DNA of 64,000 nt from JBPRGH01 sp051418055 (GCA_051418055.1 JBPRGH010000062.1:124001-188000), one strand, 5' to 3'. Counted from the first letter of the stretch, positions 35,248-44,573 are shown. Numbers and translations are program-made. Notes: a model not told the origin generated them from the letters alone.

Positions 35248-37854
35248 CTATTCTTTTAAAGTTTCTACCGGATTAATTAAAGCTGTTTTTAAAGTTTGAA
35301 AACTAATAACCAGGGTGGCAATTAAAACTGAAACTAATCCTGCACTGGCAAATATCCACCAGGGAAGATCCGTTTTATAGCCATACTGTTCAAGCCAGTT
35401 TTCCAGAACAAAATGGCTTAATGGCAGCGCTATAACACAGGCTATGGCTATTAGAACTACAAAATCTTTTGTTAGCAATGACCATAGGTTAAAAATTGGC
35501 GCTCCGAGTACTTTTCGAATGCTAATTTCTTTAATTCTGAGTTCCATAGAATATACAGACATTCCAAACAGCCCCATACAGGAAATAAGGATGGCAAATA
35601 ATGCAAATGTGCCTGCCAGCTCGCCCACCTGCTTCTCGTCCTTATATTTTAATGCAAATTGCTGATCAGCAAATTCGTAGCTGAAAGGTGTGCTTGAATT
35701 ATGCTTTTTATAGATTTTTTCAATTCCATTCAAAGCTTCAGAAACTGGAATATTTCCCGGTAGTTTTATATTTATGAGTTCCAGTCTCCCAAATGAGTCA
35801 ATATAAAAGATCATTGGTCTTACTGATTCAAAAAGCGATTGGGTGATCATGTTTTTGACCACACCAATAATAGTATACTCCCTTCCAAAAGCTTTTACTT
35901 TTTCACCTATAGGATCATTTAAACCCATATAGTTTACGGCTGCTTCATTTAGTATAAACCCAAGGGAATCGGAAGCAAGACGATGAGAGAAATCTCTACC
36001 TTCAATTAGCTCCCAATTAATTGTTTCCCCAAAATCAAAACCCGTTCCCATGGTAACTATTTCATCCTGCATATTAGGGTCTTTCCCCGCCCAAATAAAG
36101 CCTCCATTAGTTGTCGACATATCAGTAATATGATCTTCCGATTGGGAAACCTGTTCGGCAAAACCGCCTGTAATAAGGTCGTGTTTAAATTTATCATAAT
36201 TCTGCCTTACTTCGGATGTTCGCATTGGTATTGAAATAAGGTTTTCCTTTTCATAACCAATAGGCCTGTTCTTTACATAGTTGATCTGCTTGTATACACC
36301 GGCAGTACCTACAATTAATATGATGGAAATTGTAAACTGTAGTACCACTAATATCTTACGCGGCATTAGGTTTCCCGCACCTTTCAAATAGCCGCCTTTA
36401 AGGGTTTTAATAATATTTAAAGAAGACATAAATAATGCGGGGTAGCTTCCTGCAAGAATGCCCGTAAAAAGGCTAAAGAAAAGACAGGCGATCCAGAATA
36501 TGGGCTCCTTCCATAGTAACGAAAGGTTTTCATCAACAATAATGCTAAACAAGGGTAAGGTAATGTGTACAAGGAGCAATGCGAAAATTAATGCAAAAAA
36601 GGATAAAACGATAGATTCCAGAAGAAACTGGCTTATCAGTTGAGATCTTAAAGACCCCATGGCTTTTTTTATACCTATCTCCTTGCCCCTCTTTTCCGCA
36701 CGTGCCGTACTTAAATTCATAAAGTTAATGCACGCCAGCATTAAGACGAATATACCGATAGTTGCAAATAGCCGTACATATTCTATTCTTCCTCCTGTTG
36801 CTATCCCATTCTCAAAATCCGAATATAGTCTCCATTTAGACATAGGGTGAAGGAAAAGTTGAGGATTAAACCTCTTTTCTTCTTCATCTACATTTATAAG
36901 TTTAGCATCCGCAATTATGGAAGATACTTCGGTCATATTTGCATCCTCTTTGATCTGGACATAGCATTGGAACCAGCTGTTGCCCCACCCTACCCGCTTT
37001 TGTAAATTCTCACCAGCCACATATAATTCAAAAGGTGCAATGAAATGGAGGTTATTAAAGCTTGCATCCTCCGGAATATCTGTATATACTCCTTTTACAG
37101 TTACCTCATACTTATTGTCAATTGACACTACCTCACCTATTGGGTTATCATGGCCAAAAAGAGCCCTGGATGTAGTATAAGATATAAGGATCGTATTAGG
37201 ATTATTTAATCCCTCCCTTGTTCCATAGATCATCTCAAGAGACAGCATTTCGGAGACAGCCGGCTCTAAATAATTGCCCGAAGAAGATATTGTCTTAGTT
37301 CCGTGGGTGAGGATATGCTCACCTGTCCATGATCCCATGACCACATGTTCAAAATGTGCTCCATACTCATCTTTTAGCACCGGCCCCAGCTGTAGCGCCT
37401 GGCTTCCCCAGGTCACAGTTTCTCCATTGATATCCTGGTTTTGCAGAACTTTGGCTATGTGTTTATAATTATTGTAGTGCCTATTATATGTAAGCTCATG
37501 ATGTATCCAAAGGCCGATCAAGATAGCAACAGCCATACCTATTGCAAGCCCACTGATATTGATCAGGGAAAAACCTTTATGCCTCACAATATTTCTCCAG
37601 GCAATTTTAAAATGACTCTTGTGCATGCTTATAAAATTTGAATTATGAAATTGAAATGACTTTAAGGCAAAGGGGCGCATATATTTAATGACCTGATACC
37701 AGTAATCAGCCTTTGCCATTAAAACCGATCCTTTTTGTGCTTTTTTCTGATATTTCTCTTCCAGGTCACCTAATACTTCTTCCTGGATATCCGAACGGAT
37801 CAGACAAACAAGTAATCTTTCGGCTATTGGCGGTACCTTATATTTTTTACTCAT
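35248..37854 (-). CDS. MacB-type ABC transporter permease (permease prefix domain 2)
   Basis: An 868-residue membrane protein with the same order as the permease at 31568: prefix domain (ERLLVCLIRSDIQEEVLGDLE, about 10-60), MacB periplasmic domain, FtsX halves with STARAEKRGKEIGIKKAMGSL and ELRIKEISIRKVLGAPIFNL. It starts 5 bp after its own PadR gene. The two permeases are clearly paralogues, but each has a separate regulator. Confidence 0.9.
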   Translation of the reverse strand: MSKKYKVPPIAERLLVCLIRSDIQEEVLGDLEEKYQKKAQKGSVLMAKADYWYQVIKYMRPFALKSFQFHNSNFISMHKSHFKIAWRNIVRHKGFSLINISGLAIGMAVAILIGLWIHHELTYNRHYNNYKHIAKVLQNQDINGETVTWGSQALQLGPVLKDEYGAHFEHVVMGSWTGEHILTHGTKTISSSGNYLEPAVSEMLSLEMIYGTREGLNNPNTILISYTTSRALFGHDNPIGEVVSIDNKYEVTVKGVYTDIPEDASFNNLHFIAPFELYVAGENLQKRVGWGNSWFQCYVQIKEDANMTEVSSIIADAKLINVDEEEKRFNPQLFLHPMSKWRLYSDFENGIATGGRIEYVRLFATIGIFVLMLACINFMNLSTARAEKRGKEIGIKKAMGSLRSQLISQFLLESIVLSFFALIFALLLVHITLPLFSIIVDENLSLLWKEPIFWIACLFFSLFTGILAGSYPALFMSSLNIIKTLKGGYLKGAGNLMPRKILVVLQFTISIILIVGTAGVYKQINYVKNRPIGYEKENLISIPMRTSEVRQNYDKFKHDLITGGFAEQVSQSEDHITDMSTTNGGFIWAGKDPNMQDEIVTMGTGFDFGETINWELIEGRDFSHRLASDSLGFILNEAAVNYMGLNDPIGEKVKAFGREYTIIGVVKNMITQSLFESVRPMIFYIDSFGRLELINIKLPGNIPVSEALNGIEKIYKKHNSSTPFSYEFADQQFALKYKDEKQVGELAGTFALFAILISCMGLFGMSVYSMELRIKEISIRKVLGAPIFNLWSLLTKDFVVLIAIACVIALPLSHFVLENWLEQYGYKTDLPWWIFASAGLVSVLIATLVISFQTLKTALINPVETLKE

Positions 37855-37859
37855 ACCAG

Positions 37860-38186
37860 TTAAATTGTTGAGAATCCTGGGTATTGGCTCCAGAGTGATA
37901 GCCTGAAATCTTTAATTTCTTTTAAAGATTTTTCTCCAAAAGCTGTTATCGTATAGACACGTTTCCTGCGGCCACCTCTTTCCGCAGTCGGAGATGTCAT
38001 TTCAGACTTTATCAAACCTTTTTCTGAAAGGCGGTGAAGAGAGGCATGCACAGCTCCTACTGAAACCGAACGACCACTTTGAGCTTCATACTCCTCTGAA
38101 ATCCTCAAAGAATATGCATACTCTCCCAGTATTCCTACCAGTAAAAGAATAACTTCTTCAAATTCCCCTAATCGTACTTCTCGCAT
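37860..38186 (-). CDS. PadR-family transcriptional regulator
   Basis: A 108-residue winged-helix protein with REVRLGEFEEVILLLVGILG, SVSVGAVHASLHRLSEKGLI and the wing GGRRKRVYTITAFGEKSLKE. It is the twin of the regulator at 31233 (shared LGEFEE, (S/A)VGA, YTITA). Two GTTCT-N7-AGAAC dyads lie immediately upstream, the nearer one ending next to the start codon, so autorepression is likely. Confidence 0.92.
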   Translation of the reverse strand: MREVRLGEFEEVILLLVGILGEYAYSLRISEEYEAQSGRSVSVGAVHASLHRLSEKGLIKSEMTSPTAERGGRRKRVYTITAFGEKSLKEIKDFRLSLWSQYPGFSTI

Positions 38187-38188
38187 AT

Positions 38189-38247
38189 GTTCTTATTTAT
38201 AGAACTAATATACGGCAAATAATTTTATTTGTTCTGTAATAGAGAAC
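38189..38247 (-). promoter_or_regulatory. Two GTTCT-N7-AGAAC dyads, candidate PadR operators
   Basis: GTTCT-TATTTAT-AGAAC at 38189-38205 and GTTCT-GTAATAG-AGAAC at 38231-38247. Their centres are 42 bp apart, four helical turns, and the first begins 3 bases from the PadR start codon on the minus strand. Confidence 0.7.
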
Positions 38248-38361
38248 TAATAATTATAAAACTTGTCTATTAATTGATTTAAAGAACCAGGATTACTATT
38301 ACAAAACAGAAATAATATTTCTCAGGGAGTAAAGTAAAAGTGTACTTTTAGGGGTGAGTTC

Positions 38362-38383
38362 TTGTTGGTGAAAATACCAACAA
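38362..38383 (+). repeat. Palindromic repeat GTTGGTG, copy 3 (imperfect)
   Basis: TTGTTGGTG, loop AAAA, TACCAACAA; one wobble at the top of the stem. It stands 28 bases before the 150-bp element and is followed by AGAGATGAG. Confidence 0.65.
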
Positions 38384-38410
38384 AGAGATGAGCTTCCAGC
38401 TACATCTTAA

Positions 38411-38559
38411 TATCCTATCTATTTCCAATAGAGCATCCAGCTCATAATAATTTCTTGCACTACTATATAGATATTCCACCTCCTTCTCTCCAAGAGCCAC
38501 GATTGTATCACCTTCTTATAGAGTAAATTTTTGTTGGTGAAAACACCAACAAGAAGGTA
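38411..38559 (+). repeat. 150-bp element, copy A, with GTTGGTG palindrome at its 3' end
   Basis: The sequence from TATCCTATCTATTTCC to AAGAAGGTA is repeated at 40703-40852 with roughly 90 percent identity by eye. The palindrome TTGTTGGTG/CACCAACAA occupies 38531-38552. The two copies flank the cupin/lipocalin/SnoaL-like genes in direct orientation. Confidence 0.85.
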
Positions 38560-38633
38560 GAGTGACCATGAGGGACGCTACGAACAACAGAGAGAGCAAC
38601 AGCTTTTTTTAACTTATGGATTTAATATGTTGT

Positions 38634-39239
38634 TTATATACCATGAATTATTAACTTTTTATGAGAAAGCTTTTGTTCGCTACATAAGTGTTTATAGGCT
38701 TCAAGAATTGAATTGGCATCTGTAACACTTTCAACTTCATCATTTTCGTCAACATTCAAATTTGCACCTCTCACCGCGAACCAAACATCAGTGACTTCGC
38801 CATTGGTTTCCGGAACAGTCAATGTGTGCATAGAATGAGCTGGTTCATAAAGAAAAGAACCCATCTTATTTCTATCCTCCGGATACTCTTTATAATACCA
38901 CTCTCCTGCATAAGTAACCGCTAACACAGGTCCAGTATGGTAATGTTTAGTAATTTCTGTTCCAGGTTCAAACTTCGTCCGAATAATCCATAACCCATCG
39001 GCAAGGTCTACCATCAATAATTTCAACTTAATTCCTTGTCCAATATCGACGTATGGTAAATCACTTTCTCCTATGTGAGTTGCATGAGATAAAGCTTTTA
39101 ATTTTTGACCGCTTTGAAATTCAGGATTTAGAGATGGGTTAGATTTGAAATCCCTGTATTGTTTGTTATCGGCTGCAGTTGCAAAACGTGATACTAATGC
39201 AAGTGCTGCTGTTCCAATAATAAATTTTCTTCTCTCCAT
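38634..39239 (-). CDS. Exported cupin-fold protein (2,4'-dihydroxyacetophenone dioxygenase-like)
   Basis: A 201-residue protein with a twin-basic-type leader (MERRKFIIGTAALALVSRF) and a single cupin. ITKHYHTGPVLAVTYAGEWY carries the metal-binding histidines of the first cupin motif and LYEPAHSMHTLTVPE that of the second. The same fold is found in 2,4'-dihydroxyacetophenone dioxygenase and many uncharacterised homologues. Being exported with RR leader suggests a folded metal protein in the periplasm. It is the last of three minus-strand genes in a cassette flanked by a direct repeat. Confidence 0.82.
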   Translation of the reverse strand: MERRKFIIGTAALALVSRFATAADNKQYRDFKSNPSLNPEFQSGQKLKALSHATHIGESDLPYVDIGQGIKLKLLMVDLADGLWIIRTKFEPGTEITKHYHTGPVLAVTYAGEWYYKEYPEDRNKMGSFLYEPAHSMHTLTVPETNGEVTDVWFAVRGANLNVDENDEVESVTDANSILEAYKHLCSEQKLSHKKLIIHGI

Positions 39240-39298
39240 AATTTCTCAATCTTAGTTTCAGTCATAATGAATGCTAATGATCCTAATAAAAGCTAGTT

Positions 39299-39826
39299 TT
39301 AAAGACTTTTATTTTTGTCAGAACCTGATTCTTTTATCCATTTAAGTCTCAGTCCGGCCTCTTTTTCTTCTAGTGGTTGAAGTATCAGGGTGTCACCACT
39401 GAATGTAAACCTTCTTTTAACTATTTCATTCCACAATCCAGGATTTGAGTTAGAGATCCTTGCATGTTCTACAACATTCTGCTCTTCATCGATGGTATAC
39501 TTCGCAAAATACACATATGAGTTGGTGAGATGTTTAAGTGCTTCTTCGGGTATTGTATCCGTAAATAATGGAAAACGTAATTCAGTATCTTCATAGCCTG
39601 AAATTGTTAAATGAACAGACATATTATCCTTGTCATCATATAAAATAAACCCTTGCATTCCGTCTCTCCATTCGCTCCATACCCCGGTTTCGGGATTTAG
39701 TTCTTCCATAATGTAGAGTGACCACAGTCCACTGAATTTATTGGATTGCTTTTGCTCCGTTTCCGGATTGCATCCAAATGATAAACTCGCTATCAAAAGG
39801 AGAACTAAAATTTTGTTAATTTTCAT
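39299..39826 (-). CDS. Lipocalin-like lipoprotein
   Basis: A 175-residue lipoprotein (lipobox LSFGC, Cys19) with the lipocalin-like pattern NKFSGLWSLYIMEELNPETG, WRDGMQGFILYDDKDNMSVHL and RISNSNPGLWNEIVKRRFTF, near the shape of lipocalin_5 proteins. It probably binds a small hydrophobic molecule, but none is known. It lies between the cupin and SnoaL-like genes with gaps of 59 and 77 bp. Confidence 0.8.
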   Translation of the reverse strand: MKINKILVLLLIASLSFGCNPETEQKQSNKFSGLWSLYIMEELNPETGVWSEWRDGMQGFILYDDKDNMSVHLTISGYEDTELRFPLFTDTIPEEALKHLTNSYVYFAKYTIDEEQNVVEHARISNSNPGLWNEIVKRRFTFSGDTLILQPLEEKEAGLRLKWIKESGSDKNKSL

Positions 39827-39903
39827 AATACAGATATTTGTGTCTATTGCGGCTTGTGCACTAAATCATTGCTTATCCAGAGTTTGAGTTGGATAGGTCG
39901 TAT

Positions 39904-40434
39904 TTATTTATTCCTGTATGAAGGAGAGTACTTGGACCACCATTTTTCAGCATCGGTCCTTTTAGATATATGGGTAACATGACCAGTCACCGCTTTCCAC
40001 TCACCATCAATTTTCTGCATTCCGTATGTAAAGCAACCGGAAGCCTCAATGGTATTTCCATTTTTTGCTAAATGCTCATGGTCAAACTCTACCATATAAG
40101 AAGCAGCCTCTTTCGAAAAGACGTGTATTTTGTGATTTTGCAAATCCATTTTCACCGGTTTTTTCCAGCCTTCTTCTCCCAGATGATCTTTCCATATACC
40201 ATCAACAGTTGTATAGTCGCCCCAATAATAACCATCCCCAAAAAAGATATGATCATTACTATAAAAGGTCATGACTGAATTGTAATCCAGGTTTTCCAAA
40301 TCACTTGCATGTTTTTCAGAACGCTCAATAATTTCACTTTTAATTTTCTCCACTTCAGCAAGAGTAAGTGGATGAGATTGCTGATTACAACCGTATGTCA
40401 GCATGATTGTCAATAAAATCACTAAATTTTTCAT
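39904..40434 (-). CDS. Lipoprotein of the SnoaL/NTF2-like fold (DUF4440-like)
   Basis: A 176-residue exported protein (lipobox LTYGC, Cys16). EKHASDLENLDYNSVMTFYS, FFGDGYYWGDYTTVDGIWKDHL and FTYGMQKIDGEWKAVTGHVTH are the NTF2-like helix and strands. Such proteins bind or convert small molecules, or are non-catalytic. Together with the cupin and lipocalin-like genes it forms a small set of putative small-molecule-binding envelope proteins. A plausible first gene of the set. Confidence 0.8.
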   Translation of the reverse strand: MKNLVILLTIMLTYGCNQQSHPLTLAEVEKIKSEIIERSEKHASDLENLDYNSVMTFYSNDHIFFGDGYYWGDYTTVDGIWKDHLGEEGWKKPVKMDLQNHKIHVFSKEAASYMVEFDHEHLAKNGNTIEASGCFTYGMQKIDGEWKAVTGHVTHISKRTDAEKWWSKYSPSYRNK

Positions 40435-40702
40435 TTTGGCGGATTGAATTAAATGCTTACTCTAATCAGTTTTCAGCATCCCTGTTAACAAAAATTTATT
40501 TTTTGTCTATTTCGTATTTGTGCGAATGTGGGTTGGTCAGCCCTTTTAGACAGGTGTGTTTTTTATTTATGAATTTACACATAATGGTCAGGCTAAAAAC
40601 AGAAGGGCTGATCGAAATGAGTAATGTCTCCTATAACAAGGTAGACAAAAGGAGTGACAGAACCTAACCCTCCCTAGCTGTAGCTTTCAGTTCCACCTTC
40701 AT
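40435..40702. other. Intergenic region, left part of a 522-bp gap
   Basis: No gene recognised. The right part is the 150-bp element (40703-40852); a hairpin GGTTATAA/TTATAACC (40914-40932) lies in the leader of the next gene. Confidence 0.5.
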
Positions 40703-40852
40703 TATCCTATCTATTTCCAATAGAGCATCCAGCTCATAATAATTTCTTGTACTACTTTAAAGATATTCCTCTTCCTTCTCTCCAAGAGCCGCGATTAAAT
40801 CATCTTCTTATAGAGTAAATTCCCTGTTGGTGAAAACACCAACAAGAAGGTA
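40703..40852 (+). repeat. 150-bp element, copy B, with GTTGGTG palindrome
   Basis: Direct copy of 38411-38559; palindrome at 40825-40844 (TGTTGGTG, loop AAAA, CACCAACA). Includes GAGCCGCGATTAAATCATC (from 40786), which also occurs at 34359. Confidence 0.85.
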
Positions 40853-40956
40853 AGAAATATAAATACCTGTTTTTCAATGATTAATGAAGTTATTTGACTA
40901 TATTGTAAAACAAGGTTATAAACCTTATAACCCCTAACCTAACTAACCCCCAGATT

Positions 40957-41691
40957 ATGAAAAAAATAATCATGCTAGCCGTGGCTTGTACATTTTGCTT
41001 TGCTGCCGCTTATTCACAAACAGAAAAAGAGCCAGCCGCTCTTACAGAGACCATGTACCTGCTTCCTAAAGTAGGGATGAACCAGCAATTTGAAGCGGGA
41101 GCTGCGAGACACAATGCAAAATTTCATGCACCAGGTAAAGACAATGAATCTAAGCTCAGAAAAGTAGAATATGGCAACAAAGCCGGATGGTACGTCTGGA
41201 CTATGAATGGAACTTATGCGTCTTTAGATAAACGTCCAACTGATGATGCCCATACAAAAGACTGGGAAGCAAACGTGGGACAATACGTGGGAACGTATGG
41301 CGAAATTGATTTATGGATACTTAATAAGAAGTTATCCACCGGTATTGAAAAATTTCAGACTCAAAAGAGATATGAGGTCTGGGCTATATATCTACATCCC
41401 TGGCAAGAATACAGATTTAATGAAGCAAGATCAAAAATTCAGAAAGCATATGAGAAGCTGGGTAATAAAACCATGCTGATCTTTAATAGTGCTGTCAAAA
41501 GAAAAGGAGGACCGGATGTCGGTATTGTATGGGGCTACGACAATTTCGCTGACCTGGAAATTGATAGTAAACTTATTGAGACCTATGAAGGATTATATGG
41601 CAACGGTTCATGGAGACAATTTTTAGAAGAATGGAAAGCTGCTGTAGCAGATATTGATGAAGAACATCGAGTTAAGATTGGCGTGATGTAG
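40957..41691 (+). CDS. Exported protein of unknown function
   Basis: A 244-residue protein with signal peptide (cleavage near AAAYSQ). The mature part has no transmembrane segment: GMNQQFEAGAARHNAKFHAPG, EYGNKAGWYVWTMNGTYASLDKRP, RYEVWAIYLHPWQEYRFNEARS and VWGYDNFADLEIDSKLIETYE. The periodic W/Y pattern suggests a duplicated small alpha/beta module, perhaps of the dimeric ferredoxin-like type, but I do not recognise it. A hairpin precedes the ATG and a terminator follows the gene. Confidence 0.75.
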   Translation: MKKIIMLAVACTFCFAAAYSQTEKEPAALTETMYLLPKVGMNQQFEAGAARHNAKFHAPGKDNESKLRKVEYGNKAGWYVWTMNGTYASLDKRPTDDAHTKDWEANVGQYVGTYGEIDLWILNKKLSTGIEKFQTQKRYEVWAIYLHPWQEYRFNEARSKIQKAYEKLGNKTMLIFNSAVKRKGGPDVGIVWGYDNFADLEIDSKLIETYEGLYGNGSWRQFLEEWKAAVADIDEEHRVKIGVM

Positions 41692-41766
41692 CCGATAAGT
41701 CCTGGATAGGTCTGTCTTAAAATTTTTAATAAGCTATTTCCTATTCCAGATATCTTAAATCCTAAT

Positions 41767-41820
41767 AAAATCCTTCCTTCACCGGTCAAAAATAATTGAC
41801 TCTCAGAGGGAAGGATTTTT
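41767..41820 (+). terminator. Terminator-like hairpin after 40957
   Basis: AAAATCCTTCC (41767-41777) pairs perfectly with GGAAGGATTTT (41809-41819), with an inner GTCAA/TTGAC stem, followed by T. About 75 bases downstream of the stop codon. Confidence 0.65.
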
Positions 41821-42348
41821 GCTTTAGAGATAGCCTTTTTCAACCCGCATTACGTATAGCTAATATAAGTGGTCGTTTTTCTCTTCCTCTGTTTTTCGGG
41901 GAGGAAGTCTAAACGAATACGATTTGCAGCAAATGTTACTTGAAGTAAGAGTAGAGCTGGAAAGGCCAGTTTTAAATGTATCCCATTAATAAATGATTCT
42001 ACCAAACTTCTCTGCAACTGATCTACGGCATTTCATTAAAATTTGCCATTTACCATCGGCCAATTTTTGTTTCAACCACTCCACTTCTTAATAAAAGTTA
42101 CATTTAGCTTTTTTAACTTCTCCCCTATATTCAGGACCAACAATAATTATAACCACTTTTACCTCTTAATATTAACAATTTAATACGATTATTAATATAG
42201 ATTTCTTCCGGGCCGGGGATAAATATCTTCTTTCATCTATTGCTTAATTTGATAAAATTAATTTGATTGAATCACTAAATCGGTTGTAACTCCGTTGCAA
42301 TTGGTTTAGTTTGACTTATTGAGTATCAAAAGAGATACTTAATATTAA
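41821..42348. other. Long intergenic region with a possible small RNA
   Basis: A small hairpin CTTCCTC/GAGGAAG lies at 41883-41907. The region ends in a strong terminator at 42349 that has no protein gene before it on the plus strand within 650 bp, so an unannotated transcript is possible. No open frame looks coding. Confidence 0.4.
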
Positions 42349-42378
42349 GCCCCGGTATGGTAGCCGGGGCCTTTTTTT
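42349..42378 (+). terminator. Strong terminator without obvious plus-strand gene
   Basis: GCCCCGG (42349-42355), loop of 8, CCGGGGC (42364-42370), then CTTTTTTTATTTT. The T tract is on the plus strand, so it ends a rightward transcript; the nearest plus-strand gene ends at 41691 and has its own terminator. Confidence 0.8.
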
Positions 42379-42416
42379 ATTTTAAATAACGGCAGTTTTA
42401 TGTTTTGGAGTAAATT

Positions 42417-44306
42417 TTATTGTTGTTCTTGCCCTTGTATTTTATTTGAAAATACACCTAATCCATTTATAATTAAGTTAAATGACCCAACGCCTAAAAA
42501 TCCTCCAACAAGGCTAATAATAAATACGGAATAAACACTGTGTATCAGATCAGGATTAATTTCATTCACTCCCAATAATATTATAGACCAGTACAATACC
42601 ATTCCGCTAAAGAACCCGGTGAAAATTCGCCATTTCTTTTTATCAGCTGAATGGTAAAAAGAAATTAAACCTCCAATTAATCCACCCATAAGACTTGCAA
42701 TTATTATTCCATATGGCCATTCCACGTCTATTACTCTTACATGTGGAGATAAACTACTTGAGGAAGCCTGAAACCTATATGATCCATTCGAATTAGGAAT
42801 AAAAGAAGCTTCACTTGCAAAATCATCAGGTCCGATTATAATATCGGCTGGGTTTATTCTTCCGCTTCCATCAATAATTGATAGGCGCACTCTCCAGGGT
42901 TTATTAACGTTTAATGGCAAGCTATCTTCACCAAACAGCGTAACGTTAATTTTTGTGGGTTCTAATAAATGAATCTTTTCTTTTGCAAAAGACTCTAAGT
43001 AGAGAACAGGAGGTATAAAACTTATTTTTGCTTTATTTTTAACATCTATATTGGGAGTCGGTACAATCTGTAAAGTAACATCCTCCTGATCCTTACTTAC
43101 AAGTTTAAGTATCCCCGGATAATCTTCCTTTAAAAGTATCTCTGAAGGAATAATTTCTCCATGACTTGGTATAATATTTACTCTTATCCCTTCAGGGTAA
43201 CGGTTATTATCATCAAAAAGAAAAAGGCTTACCTCTGCACTATCCTTCCCATTGGCTTTAAATTCACGACTTTGGCTTAGAACTAGAATATGAAGTGATT
43301 CATTAATATTTTGTTGATAACGAGTTAACCTCACATTATAATTATTATGATATATCACTCTTCCGTATTTAGGAAGTACTTTTAAAAATAATGAACCTGA
43401 ATATAATTCCGGGTGAATTGCTGAAAGTTCGAAAACTCCTTCCCTATCCAAAACAAGATTGATACTAATTAAAGACTGTCCCTTATTTATCCTGATCCTC
43501 TTTAAATTTCTTTTATCAACTTGGTTTATTAGGTCAATAATCAATTCTTTATGTGCTCCGGAGTACTCATTATTATCATTTAAAAGGGCTAGAGTTAAAA
43601 TCAGTGAATCTCCTTTTTGATATACACGTTTTTTTACATCATCCAGTTTTAAATCAATTTTTGTTGGGAATCTACCCCTAATTGTCAGTAAAGAATCTTG
43701 TCTTGCTTTTAATTTTGACGGCAATTGAACTTCTTTTTTATATATGTCCTTTTGTGGATTTTGTCTCGTTTCTACCTTATCTTTTTTTATATCTGCTACA
43801 ATTTGAAAAGCGTAAATTGGTTCTCCTAATTTTTGACTCTCTACTGGTTTGCTGTTAATTAATAACTGATTTTCCTGATATTCCATCACAACCGGGACAT
43901 AAATATTCTCTGAAGAAGATACTGAATTATCATATTCATAAAACCCAATCAAATTATGAGTTTCTTCCCGTGAAGTATCTGAAACTTCCTGGACTTCATT
44001 TATAATAAATTTTCTTGGGATTTTATATTCTTCAGTTCCTGTTGTATGGAAATATTCAAGAGTATCCAAATTCTTAGGATCCAGATCTACATATCCATTG
44101 ACTAACTTTCCATTTTCAAAATTAAATTTGCCATTGGTAATATCAATAACACCATAGTTATCCTGATGCTCATCCATCCAGATTCCCTCACTCGCCTGCC
44201 CATCTATTTCCACACTGATCTGTTCTGTTTCCTCCGCTTTCTTGCATTGAATAAAAGTAAATAGATTAAAGACAAAAATGCAGGCAATTAAGATCTTGAT
44301 TTTCAT
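42417..44306 (-). CDS. Large membrane-bound protein with invasin-like Ig domains
   Basis: A 629-residue protein. An N-terminal hydrophobic leader (about 3-21, ending IQC) is followed by about 510 residues of beta-rich sequence, with at least two blocks like invasin/Big_1 domains (SREFKANGKDSAEVSLFLFDD near 340; PLNVNKPWRVRLSIIDGSG near 450). Three hydrophobic segments near the C-terminus (about 540-620, IIIASLMGGLIGGLISFYHS and two more) would fix it in the inner membrane with the Ig domains outside. Function unknown; no neighbour gives a clue. Confidence 0.75.
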   Translation of the reverse strand: MKIKILIACIFVFNLFTFIQCKKAEETEQISVEIDGQASEGIWMDEHQDNYGVIDITNGKFNFENGKLVNGYVDLDPKNLDTLEYFHTTGTEEYKIPRKFIINEVQEVSDTSREETHNLIGFYEYDNSVSSSENIYVPVVMEYQENQLLINSKPVESQKLGEPIYAFQIVADIKKDKVETRQNPQKDIYKKEVQLPSKLKARQDSLLTIRGRFPTKIDLKLDDVKKRVYQKGDSLILTLALLNDNNEYSGAHKELIIDLINQVDKRNLKRIRINKGQSLISINLVLDREGVFELSAIHPELYSGSLFLKVLPKYGRVIYHNNYNVRLTRYQQNINESLHILVLSQSREFKANGKDSAEVSLFLFDDNNRYPEGIRVNIIPSHGEIIPSEILLKEDYPGILKLVSKDQEDVTLQIVPTPNIDVKNKAKISFIPPVLYLESFAKEKIHLLEPTKINVTLFGEDSLPLNVNKPWRVRLSIIDGSGRINPADIIIGPDDFASEASFIPNSNGSYRFQASSSSLSPHVRVIDVEWPYGIIIASLMGGLIGGLISFYHSADKKKWRIFTGFFSGMVLYWSIILLGVNEINPDLIHSVYSVFIISLVGGFLGVGSFNLIINGLGVFSNKIQGQEQQ

Positions 44307-44460
44307 GGCTAAAATTAATTAAAGTTTATTTTTATTCTTATATTAAATTAGGCACTACCTCCTATTTAACTTATTTATAAACAAGGTAATACTTATATAA
44401 TTATATGCCAATACCCAACCTTGGGTATATTTAATAAAATATATTAAACTATTAAAAAAA

Positions 44461-44522
44461 GACCACCCGCAAACCAATTACGGCCATTCGCAAATTAATT
44501 ACGGCCATTCGCAAATTAATTA
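44461..44522 (+). promoter_or_regulatory. 21-bp-period direct repeats upstream of the small CxxxCH gene
   Basis: Three units of about 21 bp: a degenerate one at 44461-44480 and two identical ones, CGGCCATTCGCAAATTAAT plus TA, at 44481-44501 and 44502-44522. The core CCATTCGCAAA recurs every 21 bases, two helical turns. The last TTCG lies 66 bases before the ATG. A similar arrangement precedes 62101. Such spacing is characteristic of LytTR-type regulator sites. Confidence 0.6.
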
Positions 44523-44573
44523 CCTATAGATAGATTCTTTTATTTACTTGTATTACACTTAATAAAAAAATCT

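Larger units (their letters stand above)
38187..38633. other. Intergenic region with operators and repeats, 447 bp
   Basis: Contains the two PadR operator dyads (38189-38247), an unattached GTTGGTG palindrome (38362-38383) and the 150-bp element (38411-38559). No coding sequence is evident. Confidence 0.6.
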
